Shown piece by piece: positions 43,037 to 51,934 of a stretch of DNA of 64,000 bases. The DNA comes from Rhodococcus tukisamuensis NBRC 100609 (GTDB lineage: Bacteria; Actinomycetota; Actinomycetes; Mycobacteriales; Mycobacteriaceae): positions 62,001-126,000 of the forward strand of contig NZ_BCXG01000009.1 of assembly GCF_001894985.1 (NCBI RefSeq). Reading direction: 5' to 3'. A program made the position numbers and the translations under genes. Under the pieces are notes generated by a model. It was given only the letters and a program-made list of their open reading frames with translations, was not told the DNA's origin and ran no database searches. Every line of letters starts with the position of its first letter. The stretch's first letter is position 1.

Positions 43037-43636
43037 ATGGCAACCACCGATTCGGTGCTCGAAACCGCACCACCGGAAAACTATCTGGCCGGCAACGAGT
43101 TCATTGATGTCGACGACCAATCCGTCCGAACACTTGCTCTGACGCTGCGACAAGGGGCAGACAGCGACGCGTCCTTCGCCAAGGCTGCCTTCGAGTGGGT
43201 GCGAGACGAGGTAGGGCACTCGTACGATGTCCAGGATTCACGGGTTACCTTGGCTGCGAGCGAGGTTCTCGCGCAGCGCGTCGGACTCTGTTATGCCAAG
43301 TCGCATCTGCTGGCGGCGTTGTTGCGATCCGAAGGCGTTCCGGCTGGGCTGTGTTACCAGCGTCTCGTGCACGGAGATGGACATGTTCTGCACGGGTTGG
43401 TGGCGATCTACCTCGACGGCGCCTGGCGGCGGCAGGATCCGCGCGGAAACAAGGATGGCGTTGACGCACAGTTCTCACTCGATTCGGAACAACTTGCTTG
43501 GCGCGTTGTCCCCTCTCTCGGGGAAGTCGACTATCCGAGGATCTTCGACTCGCCGGCACCATGTGTCGTCGAAGCGCTCCGCGGCGCGGCAGACGTGCTG
43601 TCGCTCTATGACGCCGGCTTGCCAACGAGTCTCTAG
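43037..43636 (+). CDS. Transglutaminase-like (papain-fold) cysteine protein
   Basis: The 199-residue cytoplasmic protein has the transglutaminase-core order Cys-His-Asp: Cys85 in 'QRVGLCYAKSHLLAALLR', His119 in 'GDGHVLHGLVAIYLDGAWRRQDP' and Asp134 at its end. Such stand-alone domains act as proteases, peptide N-glycanase-like amidases or cross-linkers. No partner is evident here. Its codon use is visibly less GC-biased than that of gatA or pfkA, and it sits where mycobacteria have gatA directly followed by pfkA, so acquisition is likely. A perfect 21-bp hairpin lies downstream. Confidence 0.8.
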   Translation: MATTDSVLETAPPENYLAGNEFIDVDDQSVRTLALTLRQGADSDASFAKAAFEWVRDEVGHSYDVQDSRVTLAASEVLAQRVGLCYAKSHLLAALLRSEGVPAGLCYQRLVHGDGHVLHGLVAIYLDGAWRRQDPRGNKDGVDAQFSLDSEQLAWRVVPSLGEVDYPRIFDSPAPCVVEALRGAADVLSLYDAGLPTSL

Positions 43637-43986
43637 CGACACTGGTCCACGACAGTTGACAGTCTTGCTCCGGATCCGGATCGGCCTCCACCGACTTGCC
43701 GCGGGCGGATCTTGACCGCCTCGCCCAGGTCGCGAGCTACGAATCCCCGTCGTAGGCGAACCCGACCAGCGAAGGGTCGACAGTCACCCCGACTGTCGAC
43801 CCTTCGCTGGTCTCGCTCTTGCACCGCCGCCCGGCCATCAATCCGATTGCGCCGCAGTTCTGCCTCCGTCGCGGTAGCGCCCGTCATCGGATTCGTCTCA
43901 TCGGAATGCAAACCGCAGGCACTCGCGATCTCACGATGTCCGATTGTGTCTGATGTTCGGCGATGGCGGCATGAGAGGTGGTCGGT
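43637..43986. other. Intergenic region between transglutaminase-like gene and focA-like gene
   Basis: These 350 bp contain a long hairpin (43764-43812) and otherwise no gene I can support. A reverse frame ending near 43633 would start 'MHSDETNPMTGATATEAELRRNR' but soon becomes Arg-rich and resembles no family. Confidence 0.5.
43764..43812. terminator. Perfect 21-bp hairpin between convergent genes
   Basis: 43764-43784 is the exact reverse complement of 43792-43812, with a 7-nt loop (CACCCCG). It lies 128 nt past the transglutaminase-like stop and 175 nt past the end of the converging FNT gene. A bidirectional terminator is the simplest reading. Confidence 0.75.
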
Positions 43987-44838
43987 TCAGACGGTCTCGA
44001 TTTCCCGCTGCGCGGCCGGTGCGGGCTCGGTGACGACGCGCTTCGGCTGCGTGCGCACGTGCGTGGTGTAGATCGCCAGCCCGACGAAGACCACGCCGCC
44101 GACCAGGTTGCCGAGGACCGTCGGGATCTCGTTCCACACCAGGTAGTCGCCGAGGGAGAAGTCGGCGCCGAGCAGGAGGCCGGCCGGGAACAGGAACATG
44201 TTGACCACGGAATGCTCGAAGCCCATGTAGAAGAACAGCATGACGGGCATCCACATCACGAGCACCTTGCCCGGCACGCTCTTCGACATCATCGCGGCAA
44301 CGACGCCGGTCGAGACCATCCAGTTGCACAGGACGCCGCGCAGGAACAGGGTCATCATGCCCGCGGCGCCGTGCTCGGCATAGCCGACGGTGCGCGCCTC
44401 CCCGATGTGCATGATCTTCTCGGCGACATCGTTCGGCGGGATGGAGTACCCGTAGGTCAGGATGAACGTGATCAGGACGGCCACGGTGAACGCACCGGCG
44501 AAGTTGCCGACGAAGACCAGAGCCCAGTTGCGCGCAATCGCCGCGACGGTGACGCCGGGACGCTTGTCGAGGTAGGCGATCGGTGTCAGCGTGAAGACGC
44601 CGGTGAGCAGGTCGAACCCGAGAAGGTAGAGCAGGCAGAAGCCGACGGGGAAGAGGACCGCCCCGAGTAGGGCGCTGCCCGTCTGGACGGTGACAGTGAC
44701 GGCGAAGGCGGCGGCGAGCGTGAGCAGTGCGCCGCCCATGAAGCCTCGGATGAGGGTGTCACGGGTGGACATGAGGACCTTGCTCTGGCCGGCATCGACC
44801 ATCGAGCGTGCCAGTTCGGCGGGCGGAACGTAGGACAC
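43987..44838 (-). CDS. Formate/nitrite transporter family channel
   Basis: The 283-residue FNT protein has six hydrophobic helices and family motifs 'GFMGGALLTLAAAFAVTV', 'GFDLLTGVFTL', 'NWALVFVGNFAGA' and 'LFLRGVLCNWMVSTGVVAAMMSKSVPGKVLVMWMPVMLFFYMGFEHSVVNMF'. The conserved central histidine lies in 'FEHSVVN'. It passes formate or nitrite. No nitrite reductase or formate enzyme is adjacent, so the anion is undetermined. GTG start (complement of 44836-44838) with GGAGG 7 nt upstream. Confidence 0.93.
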   Translation of the reverse strand: MSYVPPAELARSMVDAGQSKVLMSTRDTLIRGFMGGALLTLAAAFAVTVTVQTGSALLGAVLFPVGFCLLYLLGFDLLTGVFTLTPIAYLDKRPGVTVAAIARNWALVFVGNFAGAFTVAVLITFILTYGYSIPPNDVAEKIMHIGEARTVGYAEHGAAGMMTLFLRGVLCNWMVSTGVVAAMMSKSVPGKVLVMWMPVMLFFYMGFEHSVVNMFLFPAGLLLGADFSLGDYLVWNEIPTVLGNLVGGVVFVGLAIYTTHVRTQPKRVVTEPAPAAQREIETV

Positions 44839-44930
44839 GGCAAAACCTCCAGGTGCGGGAATGGTCACCAGTCTGGCGACCCGGTGTGTCCTGGGTATTG
44901 CTTTCACCGTCAGGTCGCGTTGCGCTCTGC

Positions 44931-46358
44931 TCAACGGTGCGACGTGGGCGGCGTGAGGGTCCCTCCGGTCGCGGGAGCCGCGCAGTCGGGCAAGGCGGTG
45001 CCCTGGTCGGTGCCGTACCGGTGCCCGTGGCCGGGGGAGGTGTCCAGAGCGGTGAGCAGGTCGACGGTGGTGGCCACGAAGCTGGCCACCGGCAGCCACG
45101 GCGGCACCGGGGCGTCGGCCCGCACCGGCGGCAGGTCGGGCGGGCGCACCAGCAGACCCGGCGACCACGACACCACCGGGTCCGACGCGTTGGCCAGCAC
45201 CACCGCGCCGTCGGTGTTCACGGCCCCGGCGGGCGGCCCGGCGTAGAGGGCGCCGCAGGACCGGGCCCGCAGGTCGTCCCCGCCGCGGAAGATCGCGCTC
45301 GCGCCCACCGCGCCGAGGCTCTGGCCGTACGCGTAGAGCTTCGGGCGCTCGCCCGCGGGCAGCTGCCCGATGCGCGCGGACACCGCGTCGAAGAGCGCCC
45401 GCGCCGACTGTTCGGCGTCGCGCCTGCCGAACAGGAACGTCACCCAGCTCGGGGTCGTCGAGTACTGCACACCCACCGTCGCGACGTCGCCGCCGAATCG
45501 CCGCTCGAAGCCGGTGACGGCGCCGCCGTCGATCCATCCGGACCCGGTCGGCACGGCGACCACCACGGCGGCGCGCTGCAGGCCGCCGGCGCGTTCGAGT
45601 TCCCGCACCGCCAGCGCGACCCTGGCATCGAGGCCGGGTGCCGCGTCGAGGCCGACGTACGTGCGTACCGCGCCGGGGGCGGTCGGGCCGGCCACGAACT
45701 TGCGGCCGTTGGCGCCGAGCGTCCGCCACTCGCTGAGCGAGTCGGCGCTGCCCGACAGCGTGGACGAAACCGGTTGCGGCAGTGCGGCGTCCACGGCCGA
45801 ATTGGCGGCCGCGTACGACCGTTCCAGGGCGCCCGCGGCCGCCGGGCCCAGCCAGAGCGCGGTCGCGGTGGCGAGGGTGAGCACCATTGCGGTGACGCGC
45901 ACCCGACCCAGCCGTCGGCACCCCGCGGCCACGGCGGTGACCACCAGGGCCGCGGCCAGGGTCAGCGCACCCGCCCCGGAGAACACCTCGAGCCAGTACC
46001 CCGGACCGATCGCCGGCCGGTCCAGCGCCGCGCGCAGCGTGCCCTGCCAGCGGTCCGCGCCGACCAGCGCAACGGCCACCGCCGCCGCGCCGATCAACGC
46101 CGCGGGCAGCCGGCCGCGGCCGTCGGCACCGGCGCCCCGCTGCCACGGTCGGCGGCGCCACGCCGCCGCGAGCGCCCACCCCAGCGCGGCCAGCACCCCG
46201 GTCGCCACCGCCTGCACGGTCGCCGACCGCGGCAGCAGCGACGGCGCCAGCGACAGCACCACCGCGGCACTGACCCACAGGCTCGTCGCGACGGACGGCA
46301 GCGCCGTCGACCGGGCCAGGTCCCAGCCCCGGGAGCGGCGGTCGAGCACGGCGCTCAT
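44931..46358 (-). CDS. Membrane-anchored alpha/beta hydrolase (Abhydrolase_9 type)
   Basis: The 475-residue protein has several N-terminal transmembrane segments (about 20-150, e.g. 'ALTLAAALVVTAVAAGC'), then an extracellular hydrolase domain with nucleophile elbow 'YGQSLGAVGAS', 'RTYVGLDAAPGLDARVALA' and 'VVLANASDPVVSWSPGLL' carrying the Asp. Family members are lipases or esterases facing the envelope; substrate unknown. Its ATG overlaps the stop of the phospholipase A2 gene (ATGA), so they form a secreted/membrane lipid-active pair. Confidence 0.84.
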   Translation of the reverse strand: MSAVLDRRSRGWDLARSTALPSVATSLWVSAAVVLSLAPSLLPRSATVQAVATGVLAALGWALAAAWRRRPWQRGAGADGRGRLPAALIGAAAVAVALVGADRWQGTLRAALDRPAIGPGYWLEVFSGAGALTLAAALVVTAVAAGCRRLGRVRVTAMVLTLATATALWLGPAAAGALERSYAAANSAVDAALPQPVSSTLSGSADSLSEWRTLGANGRKFVAGPTAPGAVRTYVGLDAAPGLDARVALAVRELERAGGLQRAAVVVAVPTGSGWIDGGAVTGFERRFGGDVATVGVQYSTTPSWVTFLFGRRDAEQSARALFDAVSARIGQLPAGERPKLYAYGQSLGAVGASAIFRGGDDLRARSCGALYAGPPAGAVNTDGAVVLANASDPVVSWSPGLLVRPPDLPPVRADAPVPPWLPVASFVATTVDLLTALDTSPGHGHRYGTDQGTALPDCAAPATGGTLTPPTSHR

Positions 46359-47029
46359 GCCGTCACCGCCGTCGCCGCGCCGAGGTGCCGGGTTGCGTCC
46401 GTCCGGAGGCGCCGGGGTGCGAGGCCGCGGCGGCGCAGCCGGCCCGCCGCCACCGCGCCGCCGAGCACCACGAGCCCGCCGCCCGCGGCCAGCAGGTAGC
46501 CGGTGACCGGCTCCGGGCGCGGCGCCACGTAGCCCTGCCGCCACGAGTTCGACGTCACCGCCGTGGTGGCGACGTTCGCCATCACGAAGCACGACGCCCG
46601 ACCCGTCTCGTCGGTCCGCGTCGAGCAGGCGTCGTGCATCCGCCGGTCCAGCTGCGCGTCAAGGCTTCTGCGTGCCCACGGGCCGAGCGGCGCGCCCGCG
46701 CCGTCCGCGTAGCGCAGCAGGTCGTAGCCCAGGTCGTGCGCCTGGCAGGAGGCGTCGAACTCGGCGGGCAGCGGGACCGGCGAGGAGCAGTCCCCGTTCG
46801 GGTTCACCAGCATCCCGTCGACCGTCGTGGGCCGGTAGCCGGCCGCGGCCGCGAAGCCGTCCGGGATCGAGGCCACGGCCGCGTCGGGTGCCTGCGTCGT
46901 CAACGCGAGCACGGCCCGGGCGGCCGCCGCGTCCTCGCGGGTGGAGTCCGCGTGGGCGGTGACGGGGACGCCGGAGATCAGGGTCGAGACGGCCGCCGCC
47001 GCCAGCACTGTCCAGGTGGCTTTTCGCAT
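46355..47029 (-). CDS. Secreted prokaryotic phospholipase A2 with C-terminal membrane anchor
   Basis: The 224-residue protein has a signal peptide (about 1-27, 'MRKATWTVLAAAAV...AHA') and the prokaryotic PLA2 catalytic His-Asp in 'FDASCQAHDLGYDLLRY'. Cysteines that can pair follow ('MHDACSTRTDETGRASCFV'). A hydrophobic segment 'GYLLAAGGGLVVLGGAVAAG' before an Arg-rich tail looks like a membrane anchor, not usual in secreted PLA2s such as the Streptomyces enzyme. It should release fatty acids from phospholipid sn-2 positions at the cell surface. Confidence 0.85.
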   Translation of the reverse strand: MRKATWTVLAAAAVSTLISGVPVTAHADSTREDAAAARAVLALTTQAPDAAVASIPDGFAAAAGYRPTTVDGMLVNPNGDCSSPVPLPAEFDASCQAHDLGYDLLRYADGAGAPLGPWARRSLDAQLDRRMHDACSTRTDETGRASCFVMANVATTAVTSNSWRQGYVAPRPEPVTGYLLAAGGGLVVLGGAVAAGRLRRRGLAPRRLRTDATRHLGAATAVTA

Positions 47030-47182
47030 GCCGAGAACGCTAGAAATTGGCCGTACGCTGGCACATCACCCTGTGGCGCGGTTCCGGGACTCCCGCCCGG
47101 GGACGATCGGCGGCCCGGTCTCGTACCGTGGAGCCACGCCGATCTCACTCCGTGGGGTGAGGACTTCCGGGGCCGGGTTTCC

Positions 47183-47188
47183 TAGGGT
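47183..47188 (+). promoter_or_regulatory. -10 element for leaderless histidine kinase gene
   Basis: TAGGGT is followed by 7 nt and the GTG start at 47196. Confidence 0.5.
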
Positions 47189-47195
47189 TCTGGGC

Positions 47196-48473
47196 GTGGG
47201 AGAGAACAGGGACAAGAAGGCCGGCGACGCCAAGGCGTTGCGACGGTTGGCGGGCAGGGCGCGGCCGCGGCTGCGCCGGCTCGACGCGGGCCAGCGGTGG
47301 GACGCACTCGTCGTGTTCGTCGGCCTCGTGCTGTTCGCGATCGCCTGGCCGACGCTGCAGGTGACGCATCACGTACCGGCGGGCGTGCAGCCGGTGATCG
47401 GTGGCCTGGCCGCGCTGCCGTTCCTGCTGATCCGGGCGAATCCCGCTCTGGGATGGGCGATCTCGGCTGGTGCCGCGCTGGTGATCCCGATCGTGTTCGA
47501 GCCGTTCCCGGACTACGGCTTCCCGTGGCAGGTGGTGCACGTGATGGTGCTGACGGCCCTCCTGGTGGCGGTGAGCATGCGGTCGCCGCTGCAGGTGGTG
47601 GCCGTCGCGTGGGTGTCCACGGTGCTGTTGTTCCTGGCGCACGCCCCCGGCCAGGACGGCCGGGGCTGGGCGGTCGGCCTCACCGGGTTGGTGATCTTCG
47701 GGCTGCTGGTCCGCTGGCTGGTGCTCTCGCGGCGCGAGCTGGCGCGGCAGGAGGAGGTCAACGAGGTCGAGCGGGCCCGCCGGGCCGTCCTGGAGGAGAA
47801 GGCCCGGATCGCCCGGGACCTGCACGACGTGGTCGCGCACCACATGTCGCTGGTGGTGGTGCAGGCGCAGAGCGCGCCGTACCGGATCGAGGGGGTCTCC
47901 CCGGAGGCCCGCGCGGAGTTCGAGTCGATCGGCGCCACCGCGCGCGACGCGCTGAACGAGATCCGCGGCATGCTCGGGGTGCTGCGCAGCGACGGCCAAC
48001 TCGCCGAGCACGCGCCGGTGCCGGGAGTCGACCGCATCGGCGAACTGGTCGAGGGCAGCAGGCGGGCGGGCATGGTCGTCACCGTCGACGACGGTGGCCT
48101 GCCCGATCCGATGCCGGACTCCGTCTCACTCGCCCTCTACCGGATCCTGCAGGAGTCGCTGTCGAACGCGGCCCGGCACGCGCCGGGTGCTGCGGTCCGC
48201 GTCACCCTCGGCCACGACGGTGACCTGGCCGTGCTCGACGTGCTCAACGACCGGGCTGCGTCCGGACCGGCGGCCGCCGGGGGCGCGAATTCGAGTGGTG
48301 CAAAGGCACATTCGTCCGGGGGTCACGGCATCGCCGGGATGCGCGAGCGGGCCTCGTCCGTCGGCGGCATCCTCGGCGCCGGCACCGATGCCGGCGGGGG
48401 TTTCGCGGTCCGGGCGAGAATCCCGACCGCCCTTGGGATGCAGGTGTCGGGCGGACCCGTCCAGCCGACATAG
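47196..48473 (+). CDS. NarL/DesK-type two-component sensor histidine kinase
   Basis: The 425-residue kinase has five or so N-terminal membrane segments (residues about 35-190) and a short coiled region ('LARQEEVNEVERARRAVLEEKARIARD'). The HisKA_3 phospho-acceptor is in 'IARDLHDVVAHHMSLVVVQAQS', and an HATPase domain ('LYRILQESLSNAARHAPGAAVRVTL', 'GHGIAGMRERASSVGGIL') follows. The signal is unknown, likely at the membrane. The LuxR-type regulator gene follows after 9 nt and has its own -10 on this gene's stop codon. Confidence 0.93.
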   Translation: MGENRDKKAGDAKALRRLAGRARPRLRRLDAGQRWDALVVFVGLVLFAIAWPTLQVTHHVPAGVQPVIGGLAALPFLLIRANPALGWAISAGAALVIPIVFEPFPDYGFPWQVVHVMVLTALLVAVSMRSPLQVVAVAWVSTVLLFLAHAPGQDGRGWAVGLTGLVIFGLLVRWLVLSRRELARQEEVNEVERARRAVLEEKARIARDLHDVVAHHMSLVVVQAQSAPYRIEGVSPEARAEFESIGATARDALNEIRGMLGVLRSDGQLAEHAPVPGVDRIGELVEGSRRAGMVVTVDDGGLPDPMPDSVSLALYRILQESLSNAARHAPGAAVRVTLGHDGDLAVLDVLNDRAASGPAAAGGANSSGAKAHSSGGHGIAGMRERASSVGGILGAGTDAGGGFAVRARIPTALGMQVSGGPVQPT

Positions 48474-48476
48474 GCT
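48471..48476 (+). promoter_or_regulatory. -10 element overlapping the kinase stop codon
   Basis: TAGGCT, whose TAG is the stop codon of the kinase gene, is 6 nt upstream of the response-regulator GTG at 48483. Confidence 0.45.
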
Positions 48477-48482
48477 GGCCGG

Positions 48483-49145
48483 GTGGCGATCACGGTGTTC
48501 ATTGCGGACGACCAGGCGATGGTGCGGCAGGGTTTCGGTGCCCTGCTCGCCGCGCAACCCGACCTCACCGTCGTCGGTGACGCACCCGACGGGAAGGTCG
48601 CCGTCGACGAGGTGCTGCGGCTGCGGCCCGACGTGGTGCTGATGGACGTGCGAATGCCGGTGATGAACGGGCTCGAGGCCGCGGAACGGATCCTGTCGGC
48701 GCGGCTCGACCCGCCGGTCCGGGTGCTGATGCTCACCACCTTCGACATCGACGACTACGTCTACCAGGCGCTGCGGGTGGGGGCGAGTGGCTTCATGCTC
48801 AAGGACGCGCCCGCCGAGGAGTTGGTGCGGGCGGTCCGGGTGGTGGCCGCGGGCGAGGCGCTGCTCGCGCCGACCGTCACGCGGCGGCTGATCGCCGACG
48901 TCACCAGCCGCCGCGCCGCGCCGCGGCCCGAGCCGGCCAAGCTGGCCGCGCTGACCCCACGCGAGCGCGAGGTGCTCGAGCTGATCGCGCGGGGGCTGTC
49001 CAACGGGGAGATCGCCGAGTCGCTGTTCGTGGCCGAGCAGACCGTCAAGACCCACGTCGGCAAGGTGCTCGGCAAGCTGCACCTGCGAGACCGGGCCCAG
49101 GCGGTGGTGCTGGCGTACGAGAGCGGACTGGTCACGCCCGGCTGA
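48483..49145 (+). CDS. NarL/LuxR-family response regulator
   Basis: The 220-residue regulator has a receiver domain with phospho-acceptor Asp in 'RPDVVLMDVRMPVMNGLEA', Thr/Lys switch residues ('VLMLTTFDIDDY', 'FMLKDAPAEEL'), and a C-terminal HTH 'LTPREREVLELIARGLSNGEIAESLFVAEQTVKTHVGKVLGKL'. It is the partner of the adjacent kinase. Targets are not evident; the neighbouring phospholipase/hydrolase pair, divergent and adjoining, is one possibility. Confidence 0.94.
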   Translation: MAITVFIADDQAMVRQGFGALLAAQPDLTVVGDAPDGKVAVDEVLRLRPDVVLMDVRMPVMNGLEAAERILSARLDPPVRVLMLTTFDIDDYVYQALRVGASGFMLKDAPAEELVRAVRVVAAGEALLAPTVTRRLIADVTSRRAAPRPEPAKLAALTPREREVLELIARGLSNGEIAESLFVAEQTVKTHVGKVLGKLHLRDRAQAVVLAYESGLVTPG

Positions 49146-49233
49146 CGGCGCGTCCCGGGATGCCCGAGCGCCGCGTCGCGGGCAGTATGGCGGTGGAGAG
49201 ACATCCACGCACACCCGGGGAACGGGGACCTCC

Positions 49234-50265
49234 ATGACGACGATCGGCATTCTGACCAGCGGCGGCGACTGCCCGGGACTCAACGCGGTGATCCGCGGGG
49301 CCGTCCTCAAGGGCGCCACCGTGCACGGGCAGGAGTTCGTCGGGTTCCTCGACGGCTGGCGCGGGCTGGTCGAGGGGGAGGCGATCCCGCTCGACCGTCC
49401 TCGTGTCCGCGGTCTCTCGCACGAGGGCGGCACCATCCTCGGGACCAGCCGGTTCGGACCGTTCCAGGGGCCGGACGGGGGAGCGGAGAACATCGCCCGG
49501 ACGCTCGACCGGCTCGGTGTCGACGCCGTCATCGCGATCGGCGGCGAGGGCACCGCCGCGGCGTCCCAGCGCCTGCACGAGGGCGGGATCAGGATCGTCG
49601 GGGTGCCGAAGACCATCGACAACGACCTCGACCAGACCGACTACACCTTCGGCTTCGACACCGCCGTCGAGATCGCCACCGAGGCGATCGACCGGTTGCG
49701 CACCACGGGGAACTCCCACAAGCGCTGCATGGTCCTCGAGGTGATGGGGCGCAATGCCGGGTGGATCGCACTGCACTCGGGGACGGCCGGCGGCGCGCAC
49801 GCCATCCTGATCCCGGAGCATCCCGAGTCCATCGAGCAGATCTGCGAGTGGGTGACCAGCGTCCGGGACCGCGGCCGGTCCCCGATGGTGGTGGTCGCGG
49901 AGGGCTTCACCCTGCCCGGCATGGCGCAGGCGCATTCGACCAAGGGTCTCGACGGGTTCGACCGGCCGCGGCTCGGGGGGATCGCCGAGGTGCTGGCCCC
50001 GATGATCCAGGAGCGTACGGGCATCGAGACGCGGGCGACGGTGCTCGGGCACATCCAGCGGGGCGGCGTCCCCACCGCCTTCGACCGGGTCCTCGCGACC
50101 CGGCTCGGGATGGCCGTGACCGACCTGGTCGCCGACGGACAGTGGGGCCACATGGTGGCGTTGCACGGGACGGAGATCGTCCGGGTCGGGTTCGACGAGG
50201 CGCTCGTCGACCACAAGTCGGTGCCCGAACACCGCTATCAGGAGATGCGCATAATCTTCGGCTGA
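49234..50265 (+). CDS. pfkA: 6-phosphofructokinase
   Basis: The 343-residue enzyme has 'GILTSGGDCPGLNAVIRG', the nucleotide-loop GGEGT at residues 103-107 (Gly where PPi-dependent enzymes have Asp, favouring ATP), and the catalytic 'PKTIDNDLDQTDYTFGFDTA' around 125-144. It phosphorylates fructose-6-phosphate in glycolysis. Placed directly before gatB, as in M. tuberculosis. ATG start after GGGGACCTCC. Confidence 0.96.
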   Translation: MTTIGILTSGGDCPGLNAVIRGAVLKGATVHGQEFVGFLDGWRGLVEGEAIPLDRPRVRGLSHEGGTILGTSRFGPFQGPDGGAENIARTLDRLGVDAVIAIGGEGTAAASQRLHEGGIRIVGVPKTIDNDLDQTDYTFGFDTAVEIATEAIDRLRTTGNSHKRCMVLEVMGRNAGWIALHSGTAGGAHAILIPEHPESIEQICEWVTSVRDRGRSPMVVVAEGFTLPGMAQAHSTKGLDGFDRPRLGGIAEVLAPMIQERTGIETRATVLGHIQRGGVPTAFDRVLATRLGMAVTDLVADGQWGHMVALHGTEIVRVGFDEALVDHKSVPEHRYQEMRIIFG

Positions 50266-50309
50266 CGCGGCCACCGGTAGCCGACCTCCTGCTGTCGGGA
50301 CGCGCCGCA

Positions 50310-50315
50310 TAAACT
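50310..50315 (+). promoter_or_regulatory. -10 element for leaderless gatB
   Basis: TAAACT is 7 nt upstream of the ATG at 50323. No Shine-Dalgarno sequence is present. The same spacing would place GTG 50317 too close, which favours ATG 50323. Confidence 0.55.
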
Positions 50316-50322
50316 TGTGGCC

Positions 50323-51843
50323 ATGACTGCAGCCGGCCAGGTGGCGACCACGACAGACCTTCTCGACTACGACGAGGTGCTCGCGCGTTTCGAGCCTGTC
50401 ATGGGCATGGAGGTGCACGTCGAACTGCACACCGCGACCAAGATGTTCTGCGGTTGCCCGACCACGTTCGGTGCCGAGCCCAACACCCAGGTGTGCCCGG
50501 TGTGCCTGGGCCTGCCCGGCTCGATGCCGGTGGTCAACGCGTCCGCGGTGGAGTCCGCGATCCGGATCGGGCTGGCGCTGAACTGCTCGATCACCCCGTG
50601 GGGCCGGTTCGCCCGGAAGAACTACTTCTACCCGGATCAGCCGAAGAACTACCAGATCTCGCAGTACGACGAGCCGATCGCCACCGACGGCTACCTCGAC
50701 GTGGTGCTCGACGACGGCACCACCTGGCGCGTCGAGATCGAGCGCGCGCACATGGAGGAGGACACCGGCAAGTCGCTGCACGTGGGCGGCGCCACCGGCC
50801 GGATCCACGGCGCCAGCCACTCGCTGCTCGACTACAACCGCGCCGGCGTCCCGCTGGTGGAGATCGTCACCAAGACCATCTCCGGTGCCGGCGAACGCGC
50901 GCCCGAGGTGGCCCGCGCCTACGTCACCGCGCTGCGCGACCTGCTCAAGGCGCTCGACGTCTCCGACGTCCGGATGGACCAGGGCTCGATGCGCTGCGAC
51001 GCCAACATCTCGCTGATGCCGATCGGCGCCAAGGAGCTCGGCACCCGCACCGAGACCAAGAACGTCAACTCGCTCAAGAGCGTCGAGGTGGCCGTCCGCT
51101 ACGAGATGCGCCGTCAGGGCGCCGTCCTCAGCGCCGGCGGCGAGGTCATCCAGGAGACCCGGCACTTCCAGGAGGCCGACGGCACCACCTCCGCCGGCCG
51201 TCGCAAGGAGACCGCCGAGGACTACCGCTACTTCCCGGAGCCGGACCTCGAGCCCGTCGCCCCGAGCGCCGAGTGGGTCGAGGAGCTGCGCGGCACGCTG
51301 CCCGAGCTGCCGTGGATCCGCCGCGCCCGCATCCAGGCCGACTGGGGTCTCTCGGACGAGGAGATGCGCGACCTGGTGAACTCCGGCGCGCTCGACCTGG
51401 TCATCGCGACCACCGAGGCCGGCGCGCCCGCCGACGCGGCGCGGTCCTGGTGGGTGGCCTACCTCTCGCAGCAGGCGAACACCCGTGGCGTCGAGCTGGC
51501 CGAGCTGCCGATCACCCCGGTGCAGCTGGCGCGGGTCATCGCGCTCGTCGCCGACGGCACCCTCGCGAACAAGCAGGCCCGGCAGGCCGTCGACGGTGTG
51601 CTCGCCGGCGAGGGCGAGCCGGACGAGGTCGTCGCCAAGCGGGAACTCGCCGTCATGCGCGACGACTCGGCGCTGCAGGCCGCGGTCGACGCCGCGCTCG
51701 CCGCCAACCCGGACATCGCCGAGAAGATCCGTTCCGGCAAGGTCGCCGCGGCGGGCAAGATCGTCGGCGACGTCATGAAGGCCACCCGCGGCCAGGCCGA
51801 CCCGGCTCAGGTCAAGGACATGGTCATCGCGGCCTGCTCCTAG
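50323..51843 (+). CDS. gatB: Asp-tRNA(Asn)/Glu-tRNA(Gln) amidotransferase subunit B
   Basis: The 506-residue kinase/transferase subunit has '[21 protein letters not shown]', Cys pairs in '[13 protein letters not shown]', '[21 protein letters not shown]', '[15 protein letters not shown]' and '[14 protein letters not shown]', and a helical YqeY-like tail. It activates misacylated tRNA and receives ammonia from GatA. Located apart from gatCA. A terminator follows 23 nt after the stop. Confidence 0.97.
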   Translation: MTAAGQVATTTDLLDYDEVLARFEPVMGMEVHVELHTATKMFCGCPTTFGAEPNTQVCPVCLGLPGSMPVVNASAVESAIRIGLALNCSITPWGRFARKNYFYPDQPKNYQISQYDEPIATDGYLDVVLDDGTTWRVEIERAHMEEDTGKSLHVGGATGRIHGASHSLLDYNRAGVPLVEIVTKTISGAGERAPEVARAYVTALRDLLKALDVSDVRMDQGSMRCDANISLMPIGAKELGTRTETKNVNSLKSVEVAVRYEMRRQGAVLSAGGEVIQETRHFQEADGTTSAGRRKETAEDYRYFPEPDLEPVAPSAEWVEELRGTLPELPWIRRARIQADWGLSDEEMRDLVNSGALDLVIATTEAGAPADAARSWWVAYLSQQANTRGVELAELPITPVQLARVIALVADGTLANKQARQAVDGVLAGEGEPDEVVAKRELAVMRDDSALQAAVDAALAANPDIAEKIRSGKVAAAGKIVGDVMKATRGQADPAQVKDMVIAACS

Positions 51844-51866
51844 GTCTTGCTCGAAGGGGATCTGAC

Positions 51867-51899
51867 CGAAGGCCCGCGCCGACACGGCGCGGGCCTTCG
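51867..51899 (+). terminator. Terminator after gatB
   Basis: A perfect 14-bp stem (51867-51880 with 51886-51899) with loop GACAC begins 23 nt past the gatB stop. Confidence 0.85.
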
Positions 51900-51934
51900 C
51901 GCGTAACGGGCGATCCGCACAGCAGAATCAGCAG

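Noticed and set aside
43633-43911. A 92-codon reverse frame starting MHSDETNPMTG
   Set aside because: Only the first 25 residues look protein-like; it crosses the perfect 21-bp hairpin and ends in Arg-rich shadow sequence.
49132-51885. A 917-codon frame antisense to pfkA and gatB
   Set aside because: Spans two genuine genes on the opposite strand and shows only coding-shadow composition.
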